Both the position numbers and the translations under genes were made by a program. Below, one piece after another: positions 1 to 10,446 of a DNA stretch of 64,000 bases. This DNA comes from Pyrrhoderma lamaoense (taxonomy: Eukaryota; Basidiomycota; Agaricomycetes; Hymenochaetales; Hymenochaetaceae). Position 1 is the stretch's first letter. Every line of letters starts with the position of its first letter. The notes under the pieces are model-generated. The model was not told the DNA's origin and made no database searches. It was given only the letters and a program-made list of their open reading frames with translations. The stretch spans positions 620,001-684,000 of the forward strand of contig NBAZ01000003.1 of assembly GCA_002794735.1 (NCBI GenBank). Reading direction: 5' to 3'.

Positions 1-1432
1 TATCCGGACGATGTGCCACTGAGAAGAGAAAGATTACCTCGTGGAGAGAATGCTAAAAAACGATTCTTTATGGCTTTTAGTATTGCTATTGGACTCTGGG
101 TTTTGTTTGCGATTCTAGTTGGGAAGATCTCTATTGACATTGTGGGTCTTGTACAAAATGTGAGCAAGTAACACTAGAGAGCTTAACTTCTAGTTTCCGA
201 TAAATTACTTTACACTTCGTTTAGGAGCCAATTACTAGCTCTGTTTGTGTGGAAGGCGGAAAACACGAACTTTCAAGTGAAACACGTTCTAGAGGTTCTT
301 TTGCATCAAAGTTTAGCTTTAAAGTCCCGCCATCCACAAAAGAATTGTATTTTTTCAGCAACGACTCCAGTGCATCAGGTAATCTTATATTTGATACTGT
401 ACCCAACGGCTCTTCAACCATGGATATATACGTTGATGTCGAGATAATATACCAGTTTAAGGACGCAGTGCACCATTCTAAAGTATGCTACTCAACTGAC
501 GACAAACTCGGACACTATTTTGATTTCCTAAGCTCAGAATACCTGGAAAAGAGTAATATTTTAAAATATAATGTACTTGTTCACTTGCCCCCTGGGACAG
601 AAGACATGCCACGAATTTTCAACAAGTTACGTGCAGAGATGCCCCTTTACCGTGTCGTACTGCAACATATGGAGAGTTTACGTTTCAAAGAGGTTGTTAT
701 CAAGACTGAAAATTCTCCGATCTCGTGTACAGTAAGTTATTATACATGTAATATGCCCCAAAACTTCCGGCCCTGAGATCTCTCGATATAGTACTTGGAT
801 GCGGATGATCTGACTGTGAAAACCAAAAACTCGCCTATTGAAGGCTATTACTCAGCATCAAGCAAATTGGAACTCACAACTGAGAATTCACCCATCAAGG
901 TTCGAGTAAACATGCTTAACACAGGCAACTCACCGCCAACCGATGTGAAAATCCGAACGGACAATGCCAGAATTGACGTACTTTTCGATCTTTTCTCATC
1001 AAAATCCATACAACTATCCCGTTCATCTCTGACCTCCCCCACGGTTTCATCCGATAATATTGGGGGAGGTTCGCTATTGATGTGCAGACTCGAAATGCAC
1101 CTTTAGGAATTGAAGTGGTCGAACAGCCGATCTCTTCTTCTCTCCAGCTACATGCGCAGACTTCAAATGGTCCCGCTCATGTTTCTCTACCTTCGACGTA
1201 TGAAGGTGGCTTCTCAGTAAAGTCAACGATGCTGCGCCCTCGGGTAGAGCTATCAGACCACTCCGAAGATCCTGCTGATACTAACAGACATCGGAAATTC
1301 GAAATACATCTAGAGACGGGTACTGCAGTCGAAGGCAGTATCTCATGGGTCGACAAACGAGGGCGAGGAGGTAGTAGCAAGGGGTATGCCTATGTAGAAA
1401 CGAGCTTATTGTCAGCTGTTCTAGTTTTATGA
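1..1432 (+). CDS. DUF7330-like single-TM beta-repeat protein, 5' partial
   Basis: The gene is cut by the left edge: frame 1 is open from base 1. It encodes a basic stretch and one membrane helix (MAFSIAIGLWVLFAILVG), then an intron starting at about 159 (GTGAGC) and ending in ACTAG near 239. A second intron runs from about 730 (GTAAGT) to about 794. The rest is a repeat-like chain of short beta segments marked by TENSPI, TKNSPI, TDNARI and TRNAPL, as in the DUF7330/DUF4097-type domains of Agaricomycetes. At about 1061-1069 the frame moves by -1; one more G in the GGGGGAGG stretch would give a continuous GGGFAIDVQTRNAPL, so this looks like a one-base loss and not an intron. The stop is TGA at 1430-1432. 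The function is unknown; a membrane-anchored protein with a beta-rich domain is the safe description. It is a paralogue of the next gene, which faces it. Confidence 0.7.
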
Positions 1433-1778
1433 CTGTGATCTATTTTTTCTTCATACTGTGTGATATCTGACTTACTACCTCATGACTACTTTTCTGTTTC
1501 TTGTTCTGTATCTGTGCTTCTTAGTCTTTATGCTTGTCCGGCTTATTCTCAATGTATATGTTTCGTCATATTTATTTAGGGGGTTCTATATACTTGTACA
1601 GAAAGTAGGCAGGCCTTGAAGTACCCACATATGCAGCTGTATAACGTACATGGCACTATACTTAACATAGTAAAGTTGGACACTATCGAAAGAACACACT
1701 TGAAATCCAACCTACAACCCACCATCAAAACCTATAATTTCCCGATTCAGTTCGCACCCCCGGAGAAGTCGGCTTCAA

Positions 1779-3365
1779 CTAGGCCGTTACGGGAAGAAAT
1801 ATGCAGTCCCCATTTATTCTTATTCGACCATTCTCCCAAAATATCTTTCCAAAGATCTGTCCTTTGTCTTTATGGTCAATGTGGATACTGCGCTTTCTTC
1901 CTTCGCCACTTGGATCTTCAACATTACTTGAATTTATCACTCTGGCAGCGGCGTTGGACGTACGTAGGGTGAACAAGCCTTCAAATGCTGGGTGTAAAGT
2001 GGCTTTCGCAGCTGCGTTGGAACTCATGACGTTTAATTGTAGGGGTGCCCCAACTGGGTGATCGGTAACATTGATGGTATTAGGACCATTGGAGGTTATG
2101 AATTGGGTGTTAAATGAGCTGGCGGTAGCATCATACGCCTGATTCAGAGATAAAACTCCATTGATACGCCTACGATTAAGCTTCACGATGAAAAGAAGGC
2201 TCATGTGAAAGGATTGAAGTTTACACATACGAGTTTGTAGTCTTAACGTTAGCAACAGTTGGGTGTTCGGTGCTATTTCCATACAAATAGATCTCTGCGT
2301 CGATAGGTGCGTTGGACGTTTCGATGTTCAAGACATGTGATGCGTTGAACTTCCCTTCTATATGAGCATTTGAGGATTTGAAAAGTCCGAACTTGGTTTC
2401 AACGCTCTACGTTAGCAAGAAAAGAGACTCTGTTAGACCACCTAATCTTCATTGGCTAGAGAGTCCACCCTACCTCGACCGAAATCTCCCTATTGGAAGT
2501 TTGTATGGTGAGTGTCTCAATAGGAGCTTGGCCTTGCAGGTCCAACAAATCAACCTTGAAATTGGGGTAGTTCGCCGCTAGTGCCGAGTAGGATTTGGCT
2601 GGAAGGCCAACTTTGATGTCGAAAATCACATCTCGCCTTATACGAGGGTGCCATCTACGAGGCGAGAAAATCCCAACACCATGCTTGACGGTTCCATCAT
2701 CCGATTGTGACTTGAGCTCACAAACCGAAACATAATCTAGCGCAGACTCGGACCAATAGGAAGCATGGAGATCAACTGATACTGCGTCTGAATCACCAGT
2801 AGTCTCTGTGCTGAATCTTACATTCCCTGATACCAGTATTCCACGCGAGAAGAAGTAGAGAAGATCGGCCTCAGAAGAAAGATAGAACGTTGTGTCAGAC
2901 TGATACGGAGGCTCTGCTGCTAAGATACTTGCTAGTCCTGATGATGACTTCTTCCGGAAAGACCAGTCCTGGCGACTAATACAGTCGACAACTTCCCCTG
3001 AAGCAAACTCTGGGTAATCCCTTTCAAATCCCTAAACCCGTCAGATAGATGAATATACACAGACAGATGCATTAAATGGATGTATTTAATATGCTGACCC
3101 AGCTATCTTGCTCAAGGATGAGCCGAGAGAGTTTCCGGAGGTTCCATAGAGAAACTGTTATAAAGAGGATATGGAACATAGCTACAGCAAGAGCACGTAA
3201 GAATTTCCTTCTTCTATTGGCGGGGATCTCGTAGCCGTAGTTGATATCACCCTGTGGGACTACTCTACCATGAGTAAGCGGCGCAGCAGCCCCCATTTCT
3301 ATCGAGGTTAGTGAGCTAGGGGAATATTCTTCAAGATCTTTCGTCCTCTGGTTGTTCAATATCAT
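1779..3365 (-). CDS. DUF7330-like single-TM beta-repeat protein
   Basis: This is a complete paralogue of the partial gene at the left edge, convergent with it. Exon 1 starts at ATG 3365 and ends near 3107; it carries a polar N-terminus, then a basic segment and a membrane helix (FLRALAVAMFHILFITVSLW). A long exon of about 180 codons follows (about 3031-2473) that has no in-frame ATG. It begins GFERDYPEFASGEVVDC and ends TIQTSNREISVEV. Two further exons (about 2402-2230 and about 2168-1779) carry the repeated IETSNAPI, VKTTNS, FITSNGP, VMSSNAAA and LRTSNAAA segments. All joints keep frame with GT...AG introns of about 60-75 nt. The order of segments matches the neighbour, so an inverted duplication is likely. 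The exact biochemical role is not known. Confidence 0.75.
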
Positions 3366-3939
3366 CAGAATGAGGATTTTATAGGCAAGGAAATTGATAT
3401 CACTGAGTTCAGTCAGTCAGGCAAATGACAAATGACTCGAGTATGCTGCGAGATACTGCGTCGATATACTGCGTATAATGCAAGAAAACGAGATGATGAT
3501 GGCAAAAGATGAAGAAAGAGCTTATTGTACCACTAACCTATTGAATAACTTTGTCAGCATAAGGAAGAAACCAGGGCCGCATGAGGCAACCGCTGCGATC
3601 AACTGCGCAGCGTCTAGTATTAAATAGAAGCTCGAAAAGACACCGAAGTTTTCACCCTGCCGTCTATTGAACAGTATAGCAATACATACAATAAATTCAT
3701 GATCAAAGATGCTTTAAATTGTAATTTAAACTCTGGTGCAGAACGTGGGAAAAATATTGTACAGAAACACGTCAACAAATGTAAACAACGCGTCGCGAAT
3801 ACAATGGTACATGTGGTGATTATCTGGGATGTAGGTTTACAATCATGTTGCAGAAGTAACATGAGTACGGTGAGTTATAGATGAGCAAATCGATCCGTTC
3901 TAAGGTTTCTTTATCAATGCATATCCGTTGAAATATTTG
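3366..3939. other. intergenic, no gene seen
   Basis: AT-rich spacer upstream of the minus-strand beta-repeat gene and downstream of the next minus-strand gene. The small ORFs on both strands have no recognisable composition or start context. It presumably holds the promoter of the gene starting at 3365. Confidence 0.5.
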
Positions 3940-4769
3940 TCATCTGATGAATCCGACCACTGAATCTAGTTTATGCTGGTGAACTTCATCCAGGGTTCCC
4001 AGGATTCCGCTGCGCAAATAATCACTTTGACGGGCTTTCATCACTTGTGAATTAAAAAGGGTTCTATTCAAACATTCTAATCGTCTCTGAGCCAGAGATA
4101 TGTTATAAGACACGCCATCTATCGTATATTCACAACGACCTAGGAACGGATCGACACATCCCATTGGAGGCAGAGAAGAAATCATATTTGGGTCTTCATT
4201 AGAAGGCGAATAACTCGAGGACATCGATGATATTGAAGGAGAAGGAGTCCGTGAAATTGCTTCTCGGTCTCGACCTGTAAGTGACTCGAGGTCCTGAGCA
4301 TGATCTGAGTCCGATGTGGGAAGTTCATGGATAAGCTCGTAATGAGGACTAGGACCATTAGTAGTCATATGTTTAGGAAATGTGGAAAGAATCGAGAGAT
4401 ATTCACATACCTATTGGAGGCACGTTCATTGAAGAGCTCAAGAGGTTTGGTACCAGGCACCCATTCCGGTTTCACTGGTCTTTTCTCCCTTGTTTTTGTG
4501 AGAAATCCTCGGATTTCCTTGATCGGAGGTTGGTTCTCCTTATTGGGGCTGGACCCTCCGTCAACGCGTGAATTCGGACTTGATCCTAAAATATTTCTCT
4601 TCTGTTTTCCTTGTCTGTAGCCTTTTGAACCATGTGACCTTCTTTTAGAGTACAGCTTTCTAATTAGAAGGTGCGAAATTAATAATGTTGTCCTTGAGCC
4701 TGCCTCAGAAGAACTAGGAGTAATGTTAGTATGCTTATATCGGTTAACGCCTTGTCTCTGACCTGTCAT
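3940..4769 (-). CDS. unrecognised basic/Ser-rich protein, two exons
   Basis: ATG at 4769; exon 1 is 4769-4411 and exon 2 is 4348-3940, joined across a 62-nt intron (GTATGTG...CCTAG) that preserves frame and gives ...FNERASNSPHYELIHELP. The N-terminal half is basic and polar with the segments SPNKENQPP and RPVKPEWVPGTKP. The middle is Ser/Pro rich (SRTPSPSISSMSSSYSPS). The C-terminal third is more ordered, with CEYTIDGVSYNISLAQRRLECLN and KARQSDYLRSGILGTLDEVHQHKL, likely helices. I do not recognise the family. The composition would fit a nuclear or regulatory protein, but that is only an impression. An alternative is two separate genes, but the splice joint is clean. Confidence 0.55.
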
Positions 4770-5300
4770 TAGTTTTGAGGTTTATATTTCGAAATATAGG
4801 CATGTGCAGATATTCTTTAATTTGCCTGCAGTCACCTGTATTTGTAAGAGGTTGGGGTGGTTTGGAAAGATGAAAAGATGAAGAGGTGAAGAGAAGATAA
4901 CCACAACGTCACACGCAATTACATAATCCATTCCGAGGTCTGTGTGGTAATCAGGATAATGAACTCGTTATATTCATTCATAATTAAATTGTTAAGCTAG
5001 ATAGCAATCAGCGTGAGCGCAGAGAGATCATGGAGTTTATACACAATGGAGCTGACCATTATCTATAGTGGCTACAAGTTTTTTGATAGGCCCTGAGTTA
5101 TGATCAGTGGAGATGCCCATTTAATCACCAGACAGTCGCATAATGTGTACTTTGATTTATATAATATTATGTGTTTCTTGTGTTCCATTGTTCAGAGTGA
5201 GCCGAGCATTTCTTATTGACTTGAGTTAGATGGCCTAAAAACGTTCTCGCGATACCATCGTAGTTCTGTATAACTGCATTGTTAGCTGTACTTCTTTGTA
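4770..5300. other. intergenic, no gene seen
   Basis: AT-rich spacer between the 3' end of the oligoribonuclease gene and the 5' end of the unrecognised minus-strand gene. No structured element was noticed apart from a purine-rich patch around 4855-4900 (repeated GATGAAAAGATGAAGAGG). Confidence 0.4.
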
Positions 5301-6515
5301 CTAGTTGTTGAATAGATATTTACCGTTAATAGAGCCATGTATATCAGCCAGTGCTCTAAAGACGAGGTGTCTCGTAAGGAACGGCGAACTTATAATGCGC
5401 TTTAGAAGTCTTACCTATGGGCTTCATTTTCTGGCACACTTTTTGGTGCAGCCAGTCCATTATACCAGCGTCGACATAGTTCCTATAACAGACACGTAAG
5501 CACATGTTAAATCGAGTCTTATGGGATGGTACTAAACGTGCCTTTATACTTGATACGTCTAATCTGATGATAAATAGAGTGTACTCTACTGGCACTCGAT
5601 TACTCACCGACAATCCTGAAAGCCGATTCGATGTCTAGAACGGAATTCAATACACGATAATATTATACCCTTACCTGTAATGGAGATGTGACGTCAAGAT
5701 GGGCATTTTCTCAGCTAAGAACATTCTGTCAACATGGACGGAGTTGCCCGCGAGTACACCGACACGCTTTTCGGGAATATATTTCTGCACATAATCAAGA
5801 ATAGTTGTTTGCACAGTATCCAGGGTATGAGGTGACTCCAAACAAGCCTGGGTTAGGCCTGTCTAAACACATAAGTTTTCACAATTTTATTTTTAGACGA
5901 ATAACCTCAACATTTACTCCATTAGGTTGCTCACCGAACCGTGTTGCCTAGTACACCATTCATCCATACTAGGGTTTGATGTAAGGACATATTAAAACCC
6001 AATCTGGCGTTTCCATAGTCACCTGTCAAGTTTTTCCTTCTCCACATTGATTATGAATTGAATCCCTTCATCCACAAGGTTCAAATTTCCATTTGTGATT
6101 AATACCTATTTTTTCAAAGGCCAAGAAACTGAGACGTCAGCTCAACGGTTTCAAGATCATGATTGAGTAGATCAATAATGCACACCGCAATTTCCATTAT
6201 CTCATCCTTGTGAACATCAAGACCTGTCATTTCCAGGTCTATCCAGACCAATGGCCCATCTTCTTGTTCCAACACCTGCTTGCGAGTCATTACTGTTCTA
6301 GTGCTTTGTCCAAGATCGGAAATATGGACAAAGCGTGATGACGAGAATGCGGCCGCTGTCTTAGATAGAGATGAAGAATATATCAAGGCGGAAATATTTT
6401 TAACAACAGCAGGCGTCTTCTTTGAACTCCTGCACCGTGAAAGTAGTTTTGATTCTGTCCGTATAACAGCAGAGACTGTACGGAACATGAGGTTCCTGAA
6501 ACTGCGAGCGCGCAT
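5301..6515 (-). CDS. oligoribonuclease, DEDDh 3'-5' exonuclease (Orn/REX2), mitochondrial
   Basis: This enzyme removes nucleotides from very short RNAs (2-5 nt), completing RNA decay; the yeast relative Rex2 is mitochondrial. The exonuclease core starts at PLVWIDLEMTGLD, which carries the first Asp and Glu. It continues through GNLNLVDEGIQFII, MDEWCTRQHGS, GLTQACLESPHTL, NSVHVDRMFL (second Asp) and ENEAHRALADI (His and last Asp). All DEDDh residues are present. Frame continuity gives exons at about 6515-6186, 6105-6023, 5968-5935, 5862-5675, 5615-5608, 5558-5542, 5482-5415 and 5355-5301. The 8-nt exon and a GC-AG intron (5541-5483) are unusual. The N-terminus is basic and hydroxylated, as in a mitochondrial presequence; ATG 6488 is an alternative start. 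The last residues (SINGKYLFNN) do not match the usual C-terminus, so the final exon end is uncertain. Confidence 0.85.
5608..5615 (-). other. 8-nt micro-exon of the oligoribonuclease gene
   Basis: The minus-strand bases GATTGTCG are flanked by TTTCAG (acceptor) and GTGAGT (donor). Joining ...CATTACAG + GATTGTCG + ACGTATCAAG reads HYR-IV-DVSSIK, the conserved oligoribonuclease sequence. Skipping it would break the frame. Confidence 0.8.
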
Positions 6516-6596
6516 ACCAAATAAAGTGAGTATATGCAATTTTAGAACGGCTTGTTTAACGCGATTTGTTAAGAAATTATTCTTAAAACTGACCAC

Positions 6597-7476
6597 AATT
6601 AGATAATTTTTATAGAAATATCTTCTTAGTAACTTTTTCTATCTCTTGACAATTCATCTTTCTCAACCTCCTATTCATATCCATCGGTGCGTTTTTATGC
6701 AACTTTCCGAGCTCTGTCTCAAATAGGCGCTCACCTCAAATTGATATCAACTGTGTAATCAGTATTGCGGAAAAACCAAGGATCTTCGATATTGAAAATA
6801 GATACGAGAGTCGTCTATTGCTTATTAGACCCGTGTAACGAGAAGCATTGTTTATTTCGTTCACTAGCGTCATATGATGACGCATATGAGCATTTGACTA
6901 TAATACTATCTCAAAACATCTCGACGAACGCATAATTAACGGAAAGTGCTCGGACCGACTCTGATAATTATAAACATTATTTTTTCATTGCATGTGTTTT
7001 CTCTACACACCGACTCTAAATTGTCGGCAATATGAACTCCTAAGCCTACAAATGGCTCAATACGTCAACGTTCAAAACCAAAGGAATGAATACATGTGCA
7101 TTGACAGTGTACACGATCCATCAGCTAAAGAACCTAAAGAGAAAGAAGTTCCCCTCTACAGGGATCGGAGCCTCACTGAGGTTCCTTCCCCTTGAGAGAT
7201 ATTGAGAGATAGAAGAAATAAGCGGAAGTTGAACAAGTCGATGAAAAGAAGAGGTCTAAATGTTTGTCGGAGAGTACAGGAGTGAAAAGAGAGAAGTTAC
7301 AAATAATAGTACTGCCTTTTGGCACAATAGAGAATAATTCACATCCAAATCCTAATACTTATTCGTTGATATAAAGTAGAAAAATAGTTAGAAAATTTGC
7401 GTTTAAATCCATGAGAAATGCATAGTGACTGAAACCGAGAGTAGAGTAAAGACAGAGAGAAGTCTTAGTGATAGAC
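6597..7476. other. intergenic, no gene seen
   Basis: Spacer between the oligoribonuclease start and the 3' end of the TmpA-like gene. It is AT-rich and the one 67-codon ORF has no family features. It should contain the oligoribonuclease promoter near 6520-6700. Confidence 0.4.
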
Positions 7477-9650
7477 TTAGAAATCCCACAGAGTACCCTT
7501 CAAATGTACCAATAAGTCACTGAATATGTAATAGTGAGGAACGAGAAGTACTTACAAAGACAGGAATACCTTCAGTCTTACATCCCTCCATTATTTCTTG
7601 GTTTCCTTGATAGTTTGAGGTGATGAAGACTACCTCAGCACCCCATGAGTGGTACGCATCACGCACAAGCTTCATGACATCTGGGCGACCACCACGTTGT
7701 TTTGAATCCCATAGACATAGACGCTCAGGTTCGATATGCCTATGAATCAATCCAGAGATAGTCGGCCCAAAGGTCTTCTCCTGATCACTGCCAATCCAAA
7801 TAAGATACCAATTTGGTGATTGGATACAAGTTGATAGAGCGGCTCCCAAACCAGTTCCAGTGCAGACACGAATACCACGTTTGTAGAGAGTCGAAGTGTT
7901 TGAGACACCGGCGAACTTGAGTTCTCGGGTCCAGATATGTGTCGGCGGATCATTTACCAGAGAACGAGTGAAGTCTCCTTGTACACCACAGATGAGATAG
8001 TGATATTTAGCGTGAGTTCCTTCGGAGATAATACCGAAAGCATGGTACTATGGAACGGACATTAATTGATAATTAATGTACCCTATGTGGGAATTACTTA
8101 CTTCCATGATGGACGAGCGGCTTATACGTGCTAACAAACCTTGCTGCATTCCGCGCTCAAATCGAAGAACAGCAACTTTTGGCGAAGGCTATAATATCCC
8201 GATTAGTCTAGACATTTCAAATGCGATTCTCGACATACAATTTCAATGTCAACTTTAACTTCACGAACCGTGACCCATGGGATAAGGACGAAGACAGTCA
8301 TTCCAAAGATGAACCAAAAGTCTTGTTGGCGAATTACATGGGTACCGCTGAGGTCCCAAGCCCTGGTCTCTGGATCCCAGATATCACCTTTGGAATAACC
8401 AGTTACTACTTTGATCGTGTATTATCAAAGAGGTTTACTCACCAACTACCACAAATACCCATGTTCTTATCAAATGAAATCAAGAATTAGTATATGTTTA
8501 AGCGTTAGAGCCGAGCGGCGCATGAGCGCGGATGGGATACTCACGACAGAAGACCAAGCCTGAGAAAATTAATGCAGTTGAGTTATAAATTGCTATATTA
8601 GGAAGCTATGTTCAGGAACTTACCAGCCGATGAAGCGGTGATGGCGCTCGAAAATGCTGAAATGGGAGGAACATGAGTAAACCAACTTTACACCAAGATA
8701 AATCAAATTGAAAAAATATTCAGTTTGGCGTGAAATCGCCGCTCGCCAGTAATACACAGCTCGAGGCGCAAAATCATTAAACAGATTAGATGACTCACTT
8801 GTGATGAGTATTGCGAACCCACGGGAATGCACTGGCAATAGAAATCGCAATGAAGACATTTGTTGTGACTCCAGTGATTAGTATTGCGTCGTGCAAACTC
8901 TTATGGTTGATAAAGTTGATGACAACACGAAAAAGGATCCAGGCACATCCAGAAGTTGCGCACCCACTGTGAATACCTCCCAGATGTTGGAGAACTGAAG
9001 TACAACCCAGTCTCCACCACAATGGAGTCCACTGATATGATATAACAAAGGGATCAGTGTCTTTCTGTTGTGAGATATTATGTAGGGCCTACCTTGGCGA
9101 AGAAGGTGTTTACAAAGAGGTATAGGAAACGCCCAAAGAGTTCATTACGAACAAGGATTGCAACAAGGAGATTCCCGAGAATGAAAGCACCAGTATAGTG
9201 ACGAGGGTATGTCCAGACATCAAGAGCAGCTAGTAGGAGTCCTATAGCATTGAGTGTAACAACAAACGTGTAGAACTTGCTGCAATAACCATAGCATATC
9301 AGCCGGATCTCTAATATATTGGAGGTAGAAGTGATTCTACCGGTAAGTGTTATACCATAGCTTGAAGCGTACCCAACGACTGCACGCTTCCACTTGGGCT
9401 TGGATGCAGCCGGTTTCTTCTTCGGGGCGGAAGAGACCTCCTTCGTAGTTGTTACAACCTCTAATTTTTTCTCAAGCAAGACCTTTTCATCCACAGACGG
9501 AAGTGCCGAACTGTTCTTCAGGTCAGCAGAGGAGTTAATCCGCGTTGGGCCCTCCGACCCAGAAGACAACGGTGGAGGCGGAAGATCAACGGCGAAGACC
9601 TTCTCAGCTACACCTTGTTCAGCATCGTTATGTGCTTGTTCAGGAGACAT
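7477..9650 (-). CDS. TmpA-like integral membrane protein with ferric-reductase-like NAD-binding half
   Basis: The protein resembles the fungal TmpA family (in basidiomycetes often mislabelled as NRPS-like): an N-terminal multi-helix membrane part followed by a cytosolic FAD/NAD(P)-binding half. Exon 1 (ATG 9650) has a disordered Pro/Ser/Lys-rich leader, then helices (FYTFVVTLNAIGLLLAAL, FILGNLLVAILVRNELFGR). Later exons carry WTPLWWRLGCTSVLQHLGG, further helices, and after about 8070 the reductase-like part: CGVQGDFTRSL, CTGTGLGAALS (nucleotide-binding turn), LIWIGSDQEKTFGP, WDSKQRGGRPD and a C-terminal GTLWDF. The final codons come from an exon after a 7553-7499 intron; the stop is 7477-7479. 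Two internal exons are only 15 and 23 nt. The joint near 9300-9350 is uncertain; a 48-nt intron fits best. A. nidulans TmpA affects developmental signalling, but the substrate here is unknown. Confidence 0.8.
8545..8559 (-). other. 15-nt micro-exon of the TmpA-like gene
   Basis: Flanked by CTCAG (acceptor) and GTGAGTA (donor) on the minus strand. It joins FIGW to LGLLS and then to the next 23-nt exon (8465-8443, TWVFVVVG), rebuilding a continuous membrane helix in one frame. Confidence 0.65.
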
Positions 9651-10416
9651 CGATAACAACTAGAGAAGACAAAGAGATAGGAAAGGACGGGGCACTCAGA
9701 AGGATCTTATTAGCGTATGATATGGGGTCGGGGAGTAGTATATGAAAGAGAGTTGAGCGGATCCCTGGGATGAGGTCTTTCCGAGAGTAAACCGAAGTGC
9801 TTTAAGTATTGCGGGAGCATACTCCGAGGTGCTCGCGAAGAGAAATCGTAATCTACGAAACGGGCCATTTGATGCGTCTCAGGACCCAACTGGCGTGGAA
9901 ACAATGTCGGTATCAAGATTTCAGGGCTGTGAACACAGGAGGGTGAGATAAAATAAGAACCACAAACCTGATCCCTGATCCCTGTGAGTTAGGTCGTTAG
10001 TGTTTGTTTATCTATTTTTTTGCTTTGTGGTTAGATTAATATTAAAATAAAACTCCTTCGGGCCCCTTATTTTGCCGATCTGGTCTAAAAAGGGCAACAG
10101 GAAGCATCTCTTTTTTTGAGACCGAAGACATGAATTTTCTCGATTGGGTGTCTGTTACGGAGGCCGTTAGTCTTCTTTTTTCTCGGTTGGATGATACAGA
10201 GCTGCACATCGTCCAGATAAAGGGAATCGACAACTGCGTTGGAAGCCAAGCACCGGAGCGCAGAGCCACGACTGTACTGAGTACGCAACTAAGTGCGGGA
10301 GGTTGAGACCGCCTGAGCGAAGACGACGCTCGTGAGAAAAATTGTTTGTTCACCGGATGTGACTAACACCAAACGCATATTTCAAAGCTGCAGTCCCTCT
10401 TTGACAACCCATCTGA

Positions 10417-10446
10417 TGTGCATGTGCATGTACATGTACATGTACA
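10417..10446. repeat. palindromic TGTACA/CATG repeat
   Basis: A run of alternating CATG/TACA units (CATGTGCATGTACATGTACA and onward), self-complementary over most of its length. A similar shorter run lies at 50632-50650. Confidence 0.8.

Noticed and set aside
9710..9916. 68-codon minus-strand ORF upstream of the TmpA-like gene
   Set aside because: Not in a frame that can be spliced convincingly to the gene start at 9650 and has no family features.
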